A stretch of DNA of 64,000 bases from Scortum barcoo. Lineage: Eukaryota > Chordata > Actinopteri > Centrarchiformes > Terapontidae. Position 1 is the first letter of the stretch. Every line of letters starts with the position of its first letter. The notes below the pieces were generated by a model, which searched no databases, was not told where the DNA came from, and saw only the letters and a list, made by a program, of their open reading frames with translations. A program made the translations under genes and the position numbers. Location: the NCBI GenBank assembly GCA_023238725.1, contig CM041546.1, positions 9,659,983 to 9,723,982 on the forward strand, given 5' to 3'. This document shows positions 1-11,837 of this stretch, one piece after another.

Positions 1-1035
1 AAGCCTCAGGTTAAACTTGCATTCAAACAAAATCATCAAGACAACCATCACCACTGCAGTCACACTCCAATCCACCGATCAGCGAAACCCTGTCTGCCCT
101 GTGCCAAATGGCGCACCCTGGCAGAGAGACAACCAGGGCATCTCCGTGAGTTTGTTTGTATGGAGCCGGGGGTACGGAGACCGAGAGCTCCTATCAGATC
201 TCCATGGAGATGGACACGTTTGCTAAGAGCACGGACAGACTGAGGATATATCACAGGTACTTGGGCGAATATGCGGGGGGACAACAGTAACTTGTCGATA
301 TTAAACAATGGAGGCAAGGCTGAGAGCAAACAGGGTAGCGAAGACAACGTGAGAGCTGCATGGGCACGAAGCACTAAGGTATCCAGAGCAGTAAGTTAGG
401 TGTTCGTAGACGCTGGGAGATACAGAGGAGGTTTGGTCGGTGCAGTGTAACAGGGACACATACGGAGACTATAAACAAACAGTAAGGGGAAGTAGAGGGT
501 GGGACGTGTCAGTTCCAGGGTAGGGAGCTTGATGGCCAATGATTCAAATAGTTTTGAACAGTTTCATATCAACTGGAATTACGAACCAAAACTAGGCCAA
601 AAATGTTCAACACGATACTCTAACATGCTATGGGTAAACATTTACATAGACAGTGATTGACATGTAATTAGTGAGTGAGTGCCCCGAACCCGTTCCTCCT
701 TCCCTTTCGTCCTCACAACTGGGCCCCAAAACCAGTCCGAGTCTTTGACTAACTCTGGGCTTGGTTTCAGGCATGAGCTCTTTCAGCAAACGTGCATATT
801 CTGTCAAGCAACTGCAGGAGATAAAAGGCATGGCAGGATTATGGTTATGGGAGAAGCAGGAAAATTGTTCCAGTGGGAGTGGGAGGAAGGAAAATGACTT
901 TAGTTACACAACCCATAGCAGAGCAGAACACTGAATCAAAAGGAGACAGACAGCGAAAACAATGCAAAGAGAGACACAGTGTGTGTACATGATCACTTTT
1001 CTTTCTACATAACATCATGTGAGAGAATAAAAGCT
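1..1035 (+). other. Possible 3' end of an upstream gene (weak)
   Basis: One frame from about base 159 to the TAA at 291-293 reads as 44 ordinary-looking codons (…SYQISMEMDTFAKSTDRL…). The same frame is open from about base 15 to a TGA at 147-149. It could be the last exon and 3' UTR of a gene lying to the left, because an AATAAA signal follows at about 1026. I do not recognise the peptide, no clear splice acceptor explains the internal TGA, and chance is possible. Confidence 0.15.
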
Positions 1036-1310
1036 TATGTCGTGTAGGTCAGCCTTTTCTTTTTTTTTTACCTTTTCCCGCGTTTCTTTCCCGATTCCAA
1101 CTTGATTCCTCCTCTCTGTCCCCTCTTCCTCACTCTCGAGTTAGTGCCTTCCCTCTTGACTTGCAGCCTTGCATCTCTATTTCACTCCAGTCTCGTCACA
1201 TTTTATCCGCTGTTGCCTCACCTCCTCTTCCTCAGACACCATTTCTCTTTTCTTCACCCCTCCACGCTCGGGACTTTGAAGGGAAACATGCCTTATGGAC
1301 AAAGGATATG

Positions 1311-1358
1311 AACGGCGTGAGGAAAAGTACAGGGCTGGTACTTTTTCCTCACGCCGTT
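1311..1358. repeat. Long-stem inverted repeat (hairpin)
   Basis: The left arm 1311-1330 and right arm 1338-1358 are reverse complements over 20 bases, with one extra T in the right arm. The loop is 7 bases (1331-1337). The stem is GC-rich at its base, beginning AACGGCGTGAGG. Function is unknown: it could be a structured RNA, a recombination remnant or a fold-back assembly error. Confidence 0.85.
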
Positions 1359-1497
1359 GTGCTGGAGCTGTGCAGAGCTGAGCAGGATCCACCGTATCCT
1401 ACACTGAGAGCACAAACACACAAAAGTCTCAGTGCTGCAGAGAGAGCTGAGAAAACGGAGAATGCAAGAGAAGGAGGGAGAAGACATCAGTCATCGT

Positions 1498-1542
1498 GCG
1501 TGTGTGTGTGTGTGTGTGAGTGAGTGAGTGTGTGTGTGCATG
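1498..1542. repeat. (GT)n/(GAGT)n microsatellite
   Basis: GT dinucleotides are interrupted by a short GAGT run and then resume as GT. This is a simple sequence repeat with no gene association visible. Confidence 0.9.
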
Positions 1543-2708
1543 CAGGGTAGGAATGAAGGAGAGGAGAGAGGGAGGGACAGAGACTGAAAGAAAGGAAGGT
1601 GGGAGGGAATAGGAGGAGTATACGTGGAGAGAGGGAGAGAGGAAAAGGGGAGGGGACATTTTTTTCTCCGTTTTCCTGTTCACATTTTTTTTTTTTAATT
1701 TCCCCCCCTTTTTTTGTGAAATAATGCCTATGCTGTCTCCGTGCGCACAAGCGCCTTGTCAGTGGGTCATTATTCTGCCTCTGCGCGACTCTTTTCCTCT
1801 TGTCATATCCCCCTTTGTTGAAGCCGGCTGTGTCTTTAAGGCCGTGCACTTGAACTCAGAGAGAGCTTTTCCTTCTCGGTGTACTTCCCCTCCGCTGGCC
1901 CCCCAGCACACAGGAAAGAGAAACAGTTTGCAGGAGAGAGAAAGAGAGAGAGAGAGAGATCAGGACAGAGGGGCAAAAAGGGGCAGAGAGAGAAATGCAG
2001 ATGGGGGAGGGGAAAGGTTTGTAAATGGTGGTTCAGGCCTTTGGCAGACTTGAAAATCAATTCAAGAAATGCATAAAATATGCAACGCATAAACATCAAA
2101 GAATACTCTGATCAAGTTTTTCTTATTACTGTCGAATCAATATGAAAGGAGTGATTAATGTGTTTGGAGGAAACGTAAGAGAATGGACTGCTGTTGAAAT
2201 ATTGATTTGCGGTATAAATTATGCCCGTGTGTTGGTAACATCACAAAAGCGTACAAACGAGAGAGTGCAAGGTTAAGGTCGGACCATTAAGCAGAGCCTC
2301 ACATATCTGCACAAAATCTCCATGGCAACTGCTGACATACAGGTGAAATGTTTCATAATAAGACAACTCGTTTGTGTTGTGGGTCATAAAGTGGACTATT
2401 ATACCAGCTCGTGCTTTTATCTGTTTGTCGTTTTTTTTGGTGAAAAAGAAAGAGAGTGGGCAGTCCACTCACCTTGACTGATTTAATTGTTGAGACAGCA
2501 GAGGGGGAGACAGAGGGGGAGTCAGGAGCTCTGGAAGGATTCGATCGTAGGGCAGCAGGGGCACACTGAACCACCCGACGCCTCTCACAGCACAGACTTG
2601 CATACGTTAGATTGTTCTACATTATACAAGTAGTCCCTGAACATTCACGCATGCAGAGCTTGCACAATGGACTTGAGGTTCATAAACAAGTCTTACATCA
2701 AACAAGTT

Positions 2709-3274
2709 TTAAAGGTGGAGTCTGAAATTCTAATCCAGTACACTTTTTGTCTTCATGGTCACGATGCTCAGTTCCCCATGGTCTGCTAGAGGCCACCAAC
2801 CTATTCTTATTCCTAGGTTGACAAATACTGACGCTTTGTCACAACTCGTGCTCCTGCACAGGAAGTCTGTTGCTGGGCATTACTCAAGCAAGTTTGACAC
2901 TGGGTTCATTTGTGTTTATTGTGAATATTTGCTACTTCATCTCTCTCCGGTGGGTAGCAGTTTCATCATTGGTGTGTCAAAATCAATAGATATTCGTGTT
3001 ATCTAGCAAGTCACCAATGGATTAATTACTGTAATCTGGTCTTCTACAGTGGAATGATCCCAAAGTAAACTGGTTTCACTGTGATTTGATTGTATTCAAT
3101 GGATCAGAGGATGTTAAAATAACTACATCATGATGCCAATTTGTAAAAAATCTAAATTCATGCTTAGTCAGGTCTGTCTGCAAGACTACAAGCAAACAGG
3201 TTGTAGAAATGCTTGTCTTCTGAATTAAGTTTGCATTAATTAGGGCTCTCAAGAATGGCAGACTCCACCTTTAA
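2709..3274. mobile_element. TTAA-flanked MITE-like element (~566 bp)
   Basis: The two ends are reverse complements: AGGTGGAGTCTG at 2713-2724 and CAGACTCCACCT at 3259-3270. Each is flanked by TTAA (2709-2712 and 3271-3274), as expected of elements that insert at TTAA (piggyBac superfamily). There is no transposase frame inside, so it would be non-autonomous. A related end (TTAAAGGTGGAGTCT) recurs at about 7379, which supports a repeat family. Class assignment is inferred from the TTAA alone. Confidence 0.6.
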
Positions 3275-6200
3275 GCAAGCGATTAAACGAAAGATTGAAA
3301 TATTTAGCATTTCACTGGGATGAGTAAATTCCTAATTTCCATAAATGTAACACAAAATTACACTATTTTCTAGGAAACTTCTTGGGATGTTCTTAGTAAG
3401 GTACAGATCTGTAACACTACTGCATTAGTACTTGAAGTTAAACAAGGAGGTAATATACACAAGAAAGCATCTGCAAATTCCAGAGTTTCCTAGCTCACTC
3501 CCATATCTTGAAAATCATCAGCAAGCTGGGAGCTTCACAGTCATATTGAAGTTGACTGATCACCAACAGTGAGGTGGGAGGAAGTGTGTGGGATTCGAGG
3601 GAGTGTGTATTTGAAAGCATTTTGAAAAAGCAGGAAACACAATTTGCTTTTTGAACTAGAGGGCAGAAGTTTGGTACAAGCAGGAAATCACTTGAAAGGT
3701 AATGCACTTGAAGTCTGTTGTCTGTTGAATTAATATTCATTCAACAATTACTGATTTATTCATTTCTTACACTATTCTTTATCCTTTTCTGTATTGTAGT
3801 GTTTACTCCTAATGCACTTAGAAGATGGTTAGAGCTGTAATGTATGCCGTGTTTAGACTGCAAGCATATGAACCAACAAGAGGGACTGAAATATAGGCAA
3901 TTAAAAAGTCACCAAACAAATTAAATCTAGTGAGTAATGACTTTCTTGCTGACTTAATCCTATCTAAGGCTTAGATCAACAAGATATAAGGGTGGATGTA
4001 AGGCTGTCTTATCTACAGAGAAAACATGAGAGGAGGGAAAATGTCAACATGACCAGCACATACAGCACTTGAACCCAACAGTGAAGTGCCGTCTGCAAAG
4101 CTGAAGTCATGCTAGGAGACTTTCTCTATTGGAACAACTCTTATTTCACAATTAGTGAAAACATGTTGGTAGGTTTTGTTTACATGGGGTTCATCAATTA
4201 GAAATATCAGTAGATTACAATATCAGCATAGGTTTGTTAGTTAGTTTAGAGCCCTTAGAAGATAAAAACCCCTTAATTTTTACAAGATTAAAAGAAGAAT
4301 GATCTCTCAATCTCTCATTGAACTAGTAGATTTTCACATTTAGGTTATTGTTAAGCACTATAATCAATATTATCTCCTGTTAATATTAATAATGGTTAAT
4401 AATTTTATATAATTAATGGATCAAATGATGATTTGTATGTGAAAAGTATCTTCCATAAACACTGAAGATAATCTGAGTCTGCAGTACCACTCAGCTGTAG
4501 GAAGGATTTTCACAGCATTTTCCTGCTTTATGTTTTGATATTTTTGGTCAGCATCTTCACAATTTTTGATCACAGCTCCCATCAGCAGTGTGTTTGGCCA
4601 CAGCATGCAGCTGTTTTTAGAGCTAAGCTCTAAAAACCCAGTGCACACTGCCTGTCTAGCACCAAAACAGCAGATAGACAGAGTTAGCAACGAGCTGGCG
4701 AATGCACTGGAGCATTTAGCAGCTAAAGAGACAAATATTTTCCTCAGGAGTTGGTGGAGACCAAAAACAGAGTGAATATTAAGAATACAGAATAAAGAGA
4801 GTGAATATTAAACTTATATTAATTAGGTTGCAAGAAACATGACTCCAAATGAATTAATGTTACTCTGTTCAATGTTTAAATGCGCAAATAATTATGGAAA
4901 TTATATAAGTTTGCTGACAAGTCTGTCACATGAACCTAAGAGTTTATGTCAGTGTTCTCCACAGTTTCACAGCCCCATATGAAAAAAAAAATCTGTTGGC
5001 CCAGCAGCTGAGATTGCTTTGTCACCCACTGTTACTTAAGGTCAAGAGTTAGAGTGCCATCTCAAACATAATTTTGTTTGGCCGAATTGTGTTTTCATCT
5101 TTGTTTTCATTTTATAAACCATGTTAAGACCCTCTTGGAGACTCCAAGGTTGAAAACCACTGCTAAAGCTCAGCACGCGAGGAGCTGTTATTTATGGTTC
5201 AATAATAAACATGTAGACCATTCATGGTGGCTGGGTCTCTCATAACTTCTCTGCATCTTTAATTAAACATAGAATACACTAATTTCTGCTTTTTCAAGAG
5301 ATAAAACAGCAGATGAATACGATAACATTGATCTTAAAAAGGATAAGAAAAAGGTGGATAATAAAATCATAAAAAGCTTCTATCTACTTGGTGTGATTTG
5401 CCCGCAAGGCGCCAAACTGAGAAAAGCCAACTTTTTCAATCTAAAAAGAGGGCACTGGTCTAATGCATTGCAAATACAAATAGGTATCGACCCACTGAGA
5501 GGTGGAGAGGGGGAGGGGAGGAGGAGCAGGAGGAGGAGGAGGAGGAGGGGGAATGGGCAGATGATAAAGGTCAATGGAGGTGTGCGCTGCATTTGCTCAT
5601 ACCTTTTGTCAAAGAGGCAAATACACGTTCCATACTTAACCACATTACTGGGGACCTGAGAGGACGTAGAGGGACTGGACGCCACAAGAAACACTTCGCT
5701 CCCTTAATGCAGACAAACCATTCCCCCAGCCCAAGGACAGTCATTACCTGAGGGGAAAGAGGCAGCATGTGTGTTTGGGGAAGAGATGCTTATACTGGCG
5801 CTGATCTTGAAAGAGCCTGGCCGATCGATCGCATTAAGCTCCCTGCGAAAGAGAGAAATCAATATGTTTTTAAAGGCGAAGCAGGCTGCATGTGGTGTAT
5901 GCGTGTGGGCTTCATTGATACCGCCAGACGCGTTCAGAGAGAAGCTGTTCCTGAAAAAGACCGATCACATTTCGAGGTCAAGTGGTTTCATTTCCAATAC
6001 TTATCTACAAAACCATGACACGTGTGAGAAATATGTACATTCAATGTGTTTGTGTGTGTGTTTGTATGACGATTCCCAGTTTGGGTTCCCATTATCACAG
6101 CAGAATACTGGCAAGTGTCTGAGGAGCAACAAATGACACGCTGACAGGGAAAATCAATCGTTTTCAGATGGAGAAAGTTATGCAGAAGCTGTGAGGTTTG

Positions 6201-6660
6201 AGCGGATACATCAGGATCTGAAAGACAGAACGAAAGAAGCATAATGACCTGTGACTCTGAGAAAATTAATTGCTTGTTTAAAGGCACTATAATGCAAACA
6301 GTCTTATAGTTAACAACAGGAATTGCCTACAGAGGTTCACCACAAGGAGATGGAGTGGGAAGGAGGTCAACAAGAGCAAAAGAGTGAGAAAGTCACAGGG
6401 GAAACAAAGAGAGAAAAGGCAATCTAATTTCATCAGTCGTCAAAAAAATGCTAATCGATACTAAAGACACCCACTCTTTAACTCTCTCTACATCTCTCAT
6501 CCCACTCATGCCTCTCTTTCTCCCTATCTCTCTATTTCCATCCCTCTTATACACACTCATTGCAATAATTTACTCTTGAGTTGGCATCTGGGACAGGGAG
6601 TGTGACCCAGTGGAGGAGGAAGAATACACACAGATCTGACACACTGTTCTCAATGCACCT
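3275..6660. other. Intergenic, no gene recognised
   Basis: AT-rich non-coding sequence. It contains a 12-bp-arm palindrome at 4613-4637, a purine (AGG)n tract at about 5505-5550, a short GT run near 6050-6062, and pyrimidine-rich stretches near 6480-6545. The frames present lack coding character. Confidence 0.5.
4613..4637. repeat. Near-perfect 25-bp palindrome
   Basis: GTTTTTAGAGCT (4613-4624) is followed by a single A and its exact reverse complement (4626-4637). It could be the centre of a decayed MITE or simply a chance palindrome. Confidence 0.7.
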
Positions 6661-6680
6661 GTACCGACACTAACACAAAC

Positions 6681-6740
<60 letters not shown>
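6681..6740. repeat. (GAAA)n microsatellite
   Basis: About 15 uninterrupted tetranucleotide units of the AAGA/GAAA type. The minus-strand open frame over it is only the translated repeat. Confidence 0.95.
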
Positions 6741-7378
6741 CATTTAAATGGACAAACGCAGACATGCAGTGATTCTCGTGCGTGTGACAGATGGGGCATG
6801 CAGGTGCAAACAGGAAGAATAAAATTAGAGACACCACAAATATTGACATAATAGAGAGAAATCAGCATACATGGCAACCATACGTGGTGCCACAATTTCC
6901 TAAAAACACAATATTTCAAACAAAAATCGGGTCCATTATCGGACTAAAACACAAATGGAGGAAACTTAGTTGAGTTTGATGATAGCTGATGCGCGCAGAT
7001 CTAATCGAGAAAAAAAGAGCTGGCTCCTGACTATTTAAATATAAAGTTTCTGCCATGTTTAAGTGCAATGTGCTTCAGAAACCTGCAGCCAAAATTTTTG
7101 ACTGGAAGAAATTTGAGAAAAGAAACCAGCCTGCCCTCTAGTGGGCTCAAAGAGAAACAAACGCTGTCTGCTCAGGAGTGAAATGACAAATCGTCTTAAA
7201 AGCAGTGATGGCAAGGAACAAAGTACATTCATTCATGCATTGTTACTGAAGTACAGTTATGAGTTTTTTGTAGTATACTTTGCATGCAACTTGTAAAAAA
7301 GATGCAGTGTTATATTGTTGTTATACTAATCAAACGACCCAACAGTTCATAAATAATAAGCCTGTGTCAGCTGCAGCA

Positions 7379-7879
7379 TTTAAAGGTGGAGTCTATGATT
7401 ATTTTACTTTGAATGCAGGATTTTCACAAATAATTTAGTTTACATTTACTGCAGTATTTTATTTAAGTTAAATATCTAAATATTCCCCCCACCACTGCCA
7501 AAAAAATAATTATTACATTACAGCAGGGGCAGTTTTACAGATAGATAGTTGATAGATGTATGTATTTACAATATAAGTACACGTGATTAACTCTCTTTAA
7601 CACACACAGGCACTAAAAGAAAGTGGTGTGGAAAGAGAGCATGGAGAGAAAAAACACTCAGCTCTGTGTTGTTAACATGATGCGTGTTATATGGGATTTA
7701 GAGTCTTTCAGTCTGTGTTGCTGTGACCTGCTGGTATTTATGGATGCTTTATTGATCTTAAACATGCAGACGAACAGCTCGTTATGTCTGCAGTTCTGTG
7801 GTCAAAAGAGAACAGGGTGTGTAAGACAGAGGTCGAGTGTACATTATACATTCTTTGAAAATAAGACAGAAATAAGAAG
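7379..7879. other. Intergenic; partial MITE end
   Basis: It begins with TTAAAGGTGGAGTCT, matching the terminus of the element at 2709-3274, but no matching second terminus was found. The remainder to 7879 is non-coding. A poorly conserved AAGTACATT-type repeat lies just upstream, near 7205-7290. Confidence 0.4.
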
Positions 7880-8295
7880 ATAAATACGAATATGAATACG
7901 AACAACTTCATTGATCCCGATGGAAATTTTTGTGCCAGAGTACAGGACAAAATAGTAACAGTAATAAATAATAAAAATAGTTTAAACAATAAAAATAAGA
8001 GAATAAGAAATACAAATACAACTATAAAGTGTCTTAAGTAACAAGATAAGATAAGGAGTGCACAGGAGTTGCTGTATAAGAGAATGAGCCACGTCTGAGA
8101 CATTTGTATTGATGATAAACTATTTCCAACAGAAAAGATACTGCACATGAAGAATATTGCACATAATAATAATAGACAATTGTATGAATATACTATCACC
8201 TATAAAACTATGCCAGTGTGACATATTTACACATAACATAGAATAGAAAAATATTGCACATGTTATGGTTATGAACAGATATATACAGATATATT
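7880..8295 (-). mobile_element. LINE-A, 3' UTR/tail portion (split)
   Basis: Read on the minus strand, this resembles the 3' untranslated region of the LINE whose coding end lies at 9366-10280. It has repeated GTGCAATAT motifs and ends near 7900-7925 in a TTGATCCC-type terminus common in fish L2-like elements. The element at 8296-9365 separates it from its coding end. Family placement is from general knowledge of fish repeats, not a search. Confidence 0.5.
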
Positions 8296-9365
8296 CCATC
8301 CATCCATCCATCCATTTTCATCCGCTTGGTCCGGGACCGGGTCGCGGAGGCAGCAGTCTGAGCAGAGATGCCCAGACCTCCCTCACCCCAGACACTTCCT
8401 CCAGCTCTTCCGGGGGGATCCCGAGGCGTTGCCCCAGGCCAGTCGAGAGACATAGTCTCTCCAGCGTGTCCTGGGTCTTCCCCTGAGGCCTCCTCCCGGT
8501 GGGACACGCCTGGAACACCTCCCTAGGGAGGCGCCCAGGGGGCATCCAGAAACAGATGCCCAAGCCACCTCAGCTGACTCCTCTCGATGCGGAAGAGCAG
8601 CAGCGGCTCTACCTCGAGAGCTCCTCCCGAATGACCGAAGCTTCAAGCTCACCCTATCTATCTATCTAAGGGAGCGCCCAGCCACCCTCAAGCGGAGGAA
8701 ACTCTTATTTCGGCCGCGCTTGTATCCGGCATGATCTTGTCTTGTCCTTTCGGTCATTACCCAAAGTTCATGACCATAGGTGAGGGTGGGAACGTAGATT
8801 GACCGGTAAATCGAGAGCTTCGCCTTTCGACTCAGCCCTCCTCCTTCTTCACCACGACGGTCCGGTACACCGACCGCATAACATAACTGCGGACGCTGCA
8901 CCAATCCTCCGCCTGTCAATCTCACGCTCCATCTTTCCCTCACTCGTGAACAAGACCCCGAGATACTTGAACTCCTCCACTTGAGGCAGGACCTCTCCAC
9001 TCACCCGGAGAGGGCACACCACCCTTTTCCGGTCGAGTACCATGGCCTCGGATTTGGAGGTGCTGATTCTCATCCCAGCCGCTTCACACTCGGCTGCAAA
9101 CCGCTCCAGCACATGCTGAAGGTCCTGGCTTGAATGAAGCCAACAGGACAACATCATCTGCAAAAAGCAGAGATGAAATCCTGTGGTTCCCAAACCTGAC
9201 TCCCTCCGGCCCCTGGCTACGCCTAGAAATCCTGTCCATAAAGATTATGAACAGGAACCGGTGACAAAGGGCAGCCCTGCCGGAGTCCAACATGTACTGG
9301 GAACAGGTCTGACTTACTGCCGGCAATGCGAACCAAGCTCCTGCTCCGGTCGTACAGAGACCGAT
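8296..9365 (-). mobile_element. LINE-B fragment: non-LTR reverse transcriptase C-terminal part
   Basis: Minus-strand frames give pieces of a non-LTR retrotransposon ORF2. One contains LLFADDVVLLA, the FADD form of the catalytic YXDD box, near 9130-9160. This is followed by a KYLGVLFTSEGKMEREIDRR segment near 8920-8980 and a Trp/Arg-rich C-terminus near 8320-8560. The 3' tail is a short (ATGG)n run, seen on the plus strand as CCATCCATCC at 8296-8315. The frame is broken at several points and the 5' part is missing, so it is dead. Clade (RTE/Rex or L2) is uncertain. Confidence 0.75.
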
Positions 9366-10280
9366 TGCAATTCTTATTTACAGTAAGTTTTCCTGTGGCT
9401 GTAAGGGGAGGAATTATAGAGTCTGATAGCCTCAGGTAGGAAAGACCTCCTGTGATGTTCAGTGGAGCTCCTCGGTGGTCTCAGTCTACGTCTGGCATGC
9501 AGGGGGTGAGAGACATTGTCCATGATACTAAGGAGCTTCCTCAGCATCCTCCTCTCGGACACCTCCGCCACAGACTCCAGTTCAACTCCCAGGACAGATC
9601 CAGCTCTCCTGATTATTATTATATTTTGTTGTTATTATATTGTTGAGTCTGTTAGTGTTGGCTGTCTTCAGCCTGCTGCCCCAGCACACTACAGCGTAGA
9701 AGATGACGCTGGATACCAACGAGTGATAAAAAATCTGCAGCATGGTCCTGCAGACATTGAAAGATCTGAGCCTCCTGAGGAAGAACAAGTGGCTCTGACC
9801 CTTCTTGTAGATGGCAGCAGTGTTTATTGTCCAGTCCAGTTTATTGTCCTAAGTGGACACCCAGGTACTTGTAGCTGTCCACAATGTCCACTTCTGTACC
9901 CCTGATGGCAACAGAGTTCAGACGGGTCCTCTGTTTTCTGAAATCCAACAACCAACTCCTTTGTCTTGGTGACATTGAGCTACAGGTGGTTCAGTCCACA
10001 CCACTCCACAAACCTGTCCACCACACTCCTTTACTCCTCCTCCTGGCCTCTGCTGATACAGCCCACGATGGCAGGGTCATCAGAAAACTTCTGCAGGTGG
10101 CAGGACTGCGAACAGAATCTGAAGTCTGAGGTGTAGAGAGTAAACAGGAAGGGAGACAGGACCGTCCCCTGTGGCGCCCCCTGTGCTGCTCACAATGGTG
10201 TTCGATGTGATGTTCCCCAGTCTCACATACTGCGGCCGGCCTGTGAGGTAGTTGTGTCAGTGGGCTGGATGGTGTCAAGA
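9366..10280 (-). mobile_element. LINE-A fragment: reverse transcriptase C-terminal part
   Basis: The minus strand encodes pieces typical of the post-catalytic region of fish L2-like LINEs: FFLRRLRSFNVCRTMLQIFY near 9700-9790, and ERRMLRKLLSIMDNVSHPLH then a PEAIRLYNSS end near 9400-9560. An AT-rich insertion at about 9608-9640 and several stops or shifts interrupt the frame. Its 3' UTR seems to resume at 7880-8295, so LINE-B is nested within it. Confidence 0.7.
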
Positions 10281-10440
10281 CAAAAAAAAAGAGAGATTAA
10301 TCCAAAAACACATGTAAGACAATAACTTAATCATTTACAGTTTTACATTCCAGTGCAGTTACAGTGTTCGCTCACTTTTTACAGCAAAATTCAAGCTGGG
10401 AAACTACAAAACAGCCAACCAACATAAAGACAAGGAAAAC

Positions 10441-11477
10441 TAGTGGTGGGCTGTAACTAAGTACATTTACTCAAGTACTGAAATTAAGTAGAGATTTGGA
10501 ATACTTGTACTTTACTTGATATCTCTATGGAAATATTGTACTTTTTACTCTATAATATTTATCAGATTTTTTAGACAAAACATATGATCATCTTATAAAA
10601 TATAATATATAACACATATATATAACATTACTAAAACAGAAGTCAGACAGTAAGTACATAAAAAGATCTTCAGTATATAATGAATATAACACTGTGCATA
10701 ATGAGTATTTTTACTTCCTGACAAAACTTATCAGGAAGTAAAAATAATTACCTGTAACGGAGTACCGATTTACTTGTAATGGAGTACTTCTACGTTGTGG
10801 TATTGAACCTTTTACTTACGCTTTCTCATATTAACCACAATAAAAGTTCATAATATTGTAACCACAATTACAACATAACAATATTTAAAACTGCAGACTT
10901 AATAGATTATTTTAGAGACTTTACTAACAATTAGATTTAATAGTTATTAGAGACTGATGAATGTATGTATTTATAAGTGGATGAACATTTATAACTGTAA
11001 TACTGCCAAAACAGTAGTAATTGTAAGTAACTATTTAATCAAGTATATTATTGTTCAGTTTTTAGGTACTTGTTTGTATTTGTTACTTCTTTTTCCTACA
11101 CTCCACTATTCTGCTCTACTTTTACATGGGAGAAATTTTTTTTGACATCTAGGAGTTACTTATCACTACTTTTTCTACCGAATAATTGTGAACTATTTTA
11201 TCCAATCTCCAGAGCAAACAAACTAATCTATGGATACTGAATAAAGTGTTCAAGATATAGATTTGTTTGTTTAATGAACATTTGGATAACTGTGTTGTGA
11301 GCGGGTTGTTTGTGATAGACTAAACTATACCAAGATAAACTCCAGCCTAAGAATTTTGTCCTCATTTTTGTAATTTAACTGAGGTATACTTTTGTTAAGT
11401 ATTTTCTCTTTCTGCAACTTTTACTTTCTACTCCTCTACATTTCACTCATTTTTAGCTTACTCATTTTTTACCACTG
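10441..11477. mobile_element. hAT-type MITE-like repeat (~1 kb, degenerate)
   Basis: It starts with AGTGGTGGGCTGTAACTAAG and the ACTAAGTACATTTACTCAAGTACT motif common in fish. It ends at about 11465-11477 with TTTTTACCACTGTA, an imperfect inverted copy of the start. Recurrent ACTTTTACT and TACTCCTCTACATTT motifs fill the right side. No transposase frame is present. The hAT assignment rests on the AGTGGTGG-type ends. Confidence 0.55.
10706..10746. repeat. Perfect 16-bp inverted repeat with 9-bp loop
   Basis: TATTTTTACTTCCTGA (10706-10721) and its exact reverse complement (10731-10746) surround a 9-base loop. It lies within the hAT-type repeat and probably reflects inverted AAGTA-rich subrepeats. 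Confidence 0.8.
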
Positions 11478-11837
11478 TATTATTGGGTCCTTTTTTTAAA
11501 AAATGACACAAAATGCTTATATGTTTATGCATTATCGGAAATAACCACATATAGTAAATATAAAATCACAAATACAGGTCATCTTTCTACACAGTGTGTT
11601 TCCTCTGTTTTAAGAGTTCAAGCACTTTTGGCTGATAACACCAGCACACTTTTGCTTACTTAAGTGTTCTAACACAGGACGTTTACTGTGTGATAAAGTA
11701 GTTTTACATTGTCATATCACTACTTTTACGTCTGCGTATTGTTCTGCTATGTTTTTATTCACTCCCTGGCAAACAAAGAGGTTTTGAAGAAAGCTTACAG
11801 CTGATCTATAAGATATGAGTAATCCATGTCCTGCATA

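Larger units (their letters stand above)
1100..2708. other. Intergenic, low-complexity rich
   Basis: No gene is recognised. The stretch holds a perfect-stem hairpin (1311-1358), a GT/GAGT microsatellite (about 1498-1542), purine-rich GGGA/GAGA tracts (about 1555-1660 and 1930-2015) and T/C runs near 1680-1715. The open frames here consist of these simple repeats. Confidence 0.6.

Noticed and set aside
1161..1849. Frames of 120 codons on both strands near 1.2-1.8 kb
   Set aside because: Built from CT, GT and GAGA simple repeats and from the hairpin.
7738..8199. 153-codon minus-strand frame rich in Leu/Phe/Ile
   Set aside because: It lies over the AT-rich 3' UTR of LINE-A and looks hydrophobic only because of TTT/TTA-rich codons.
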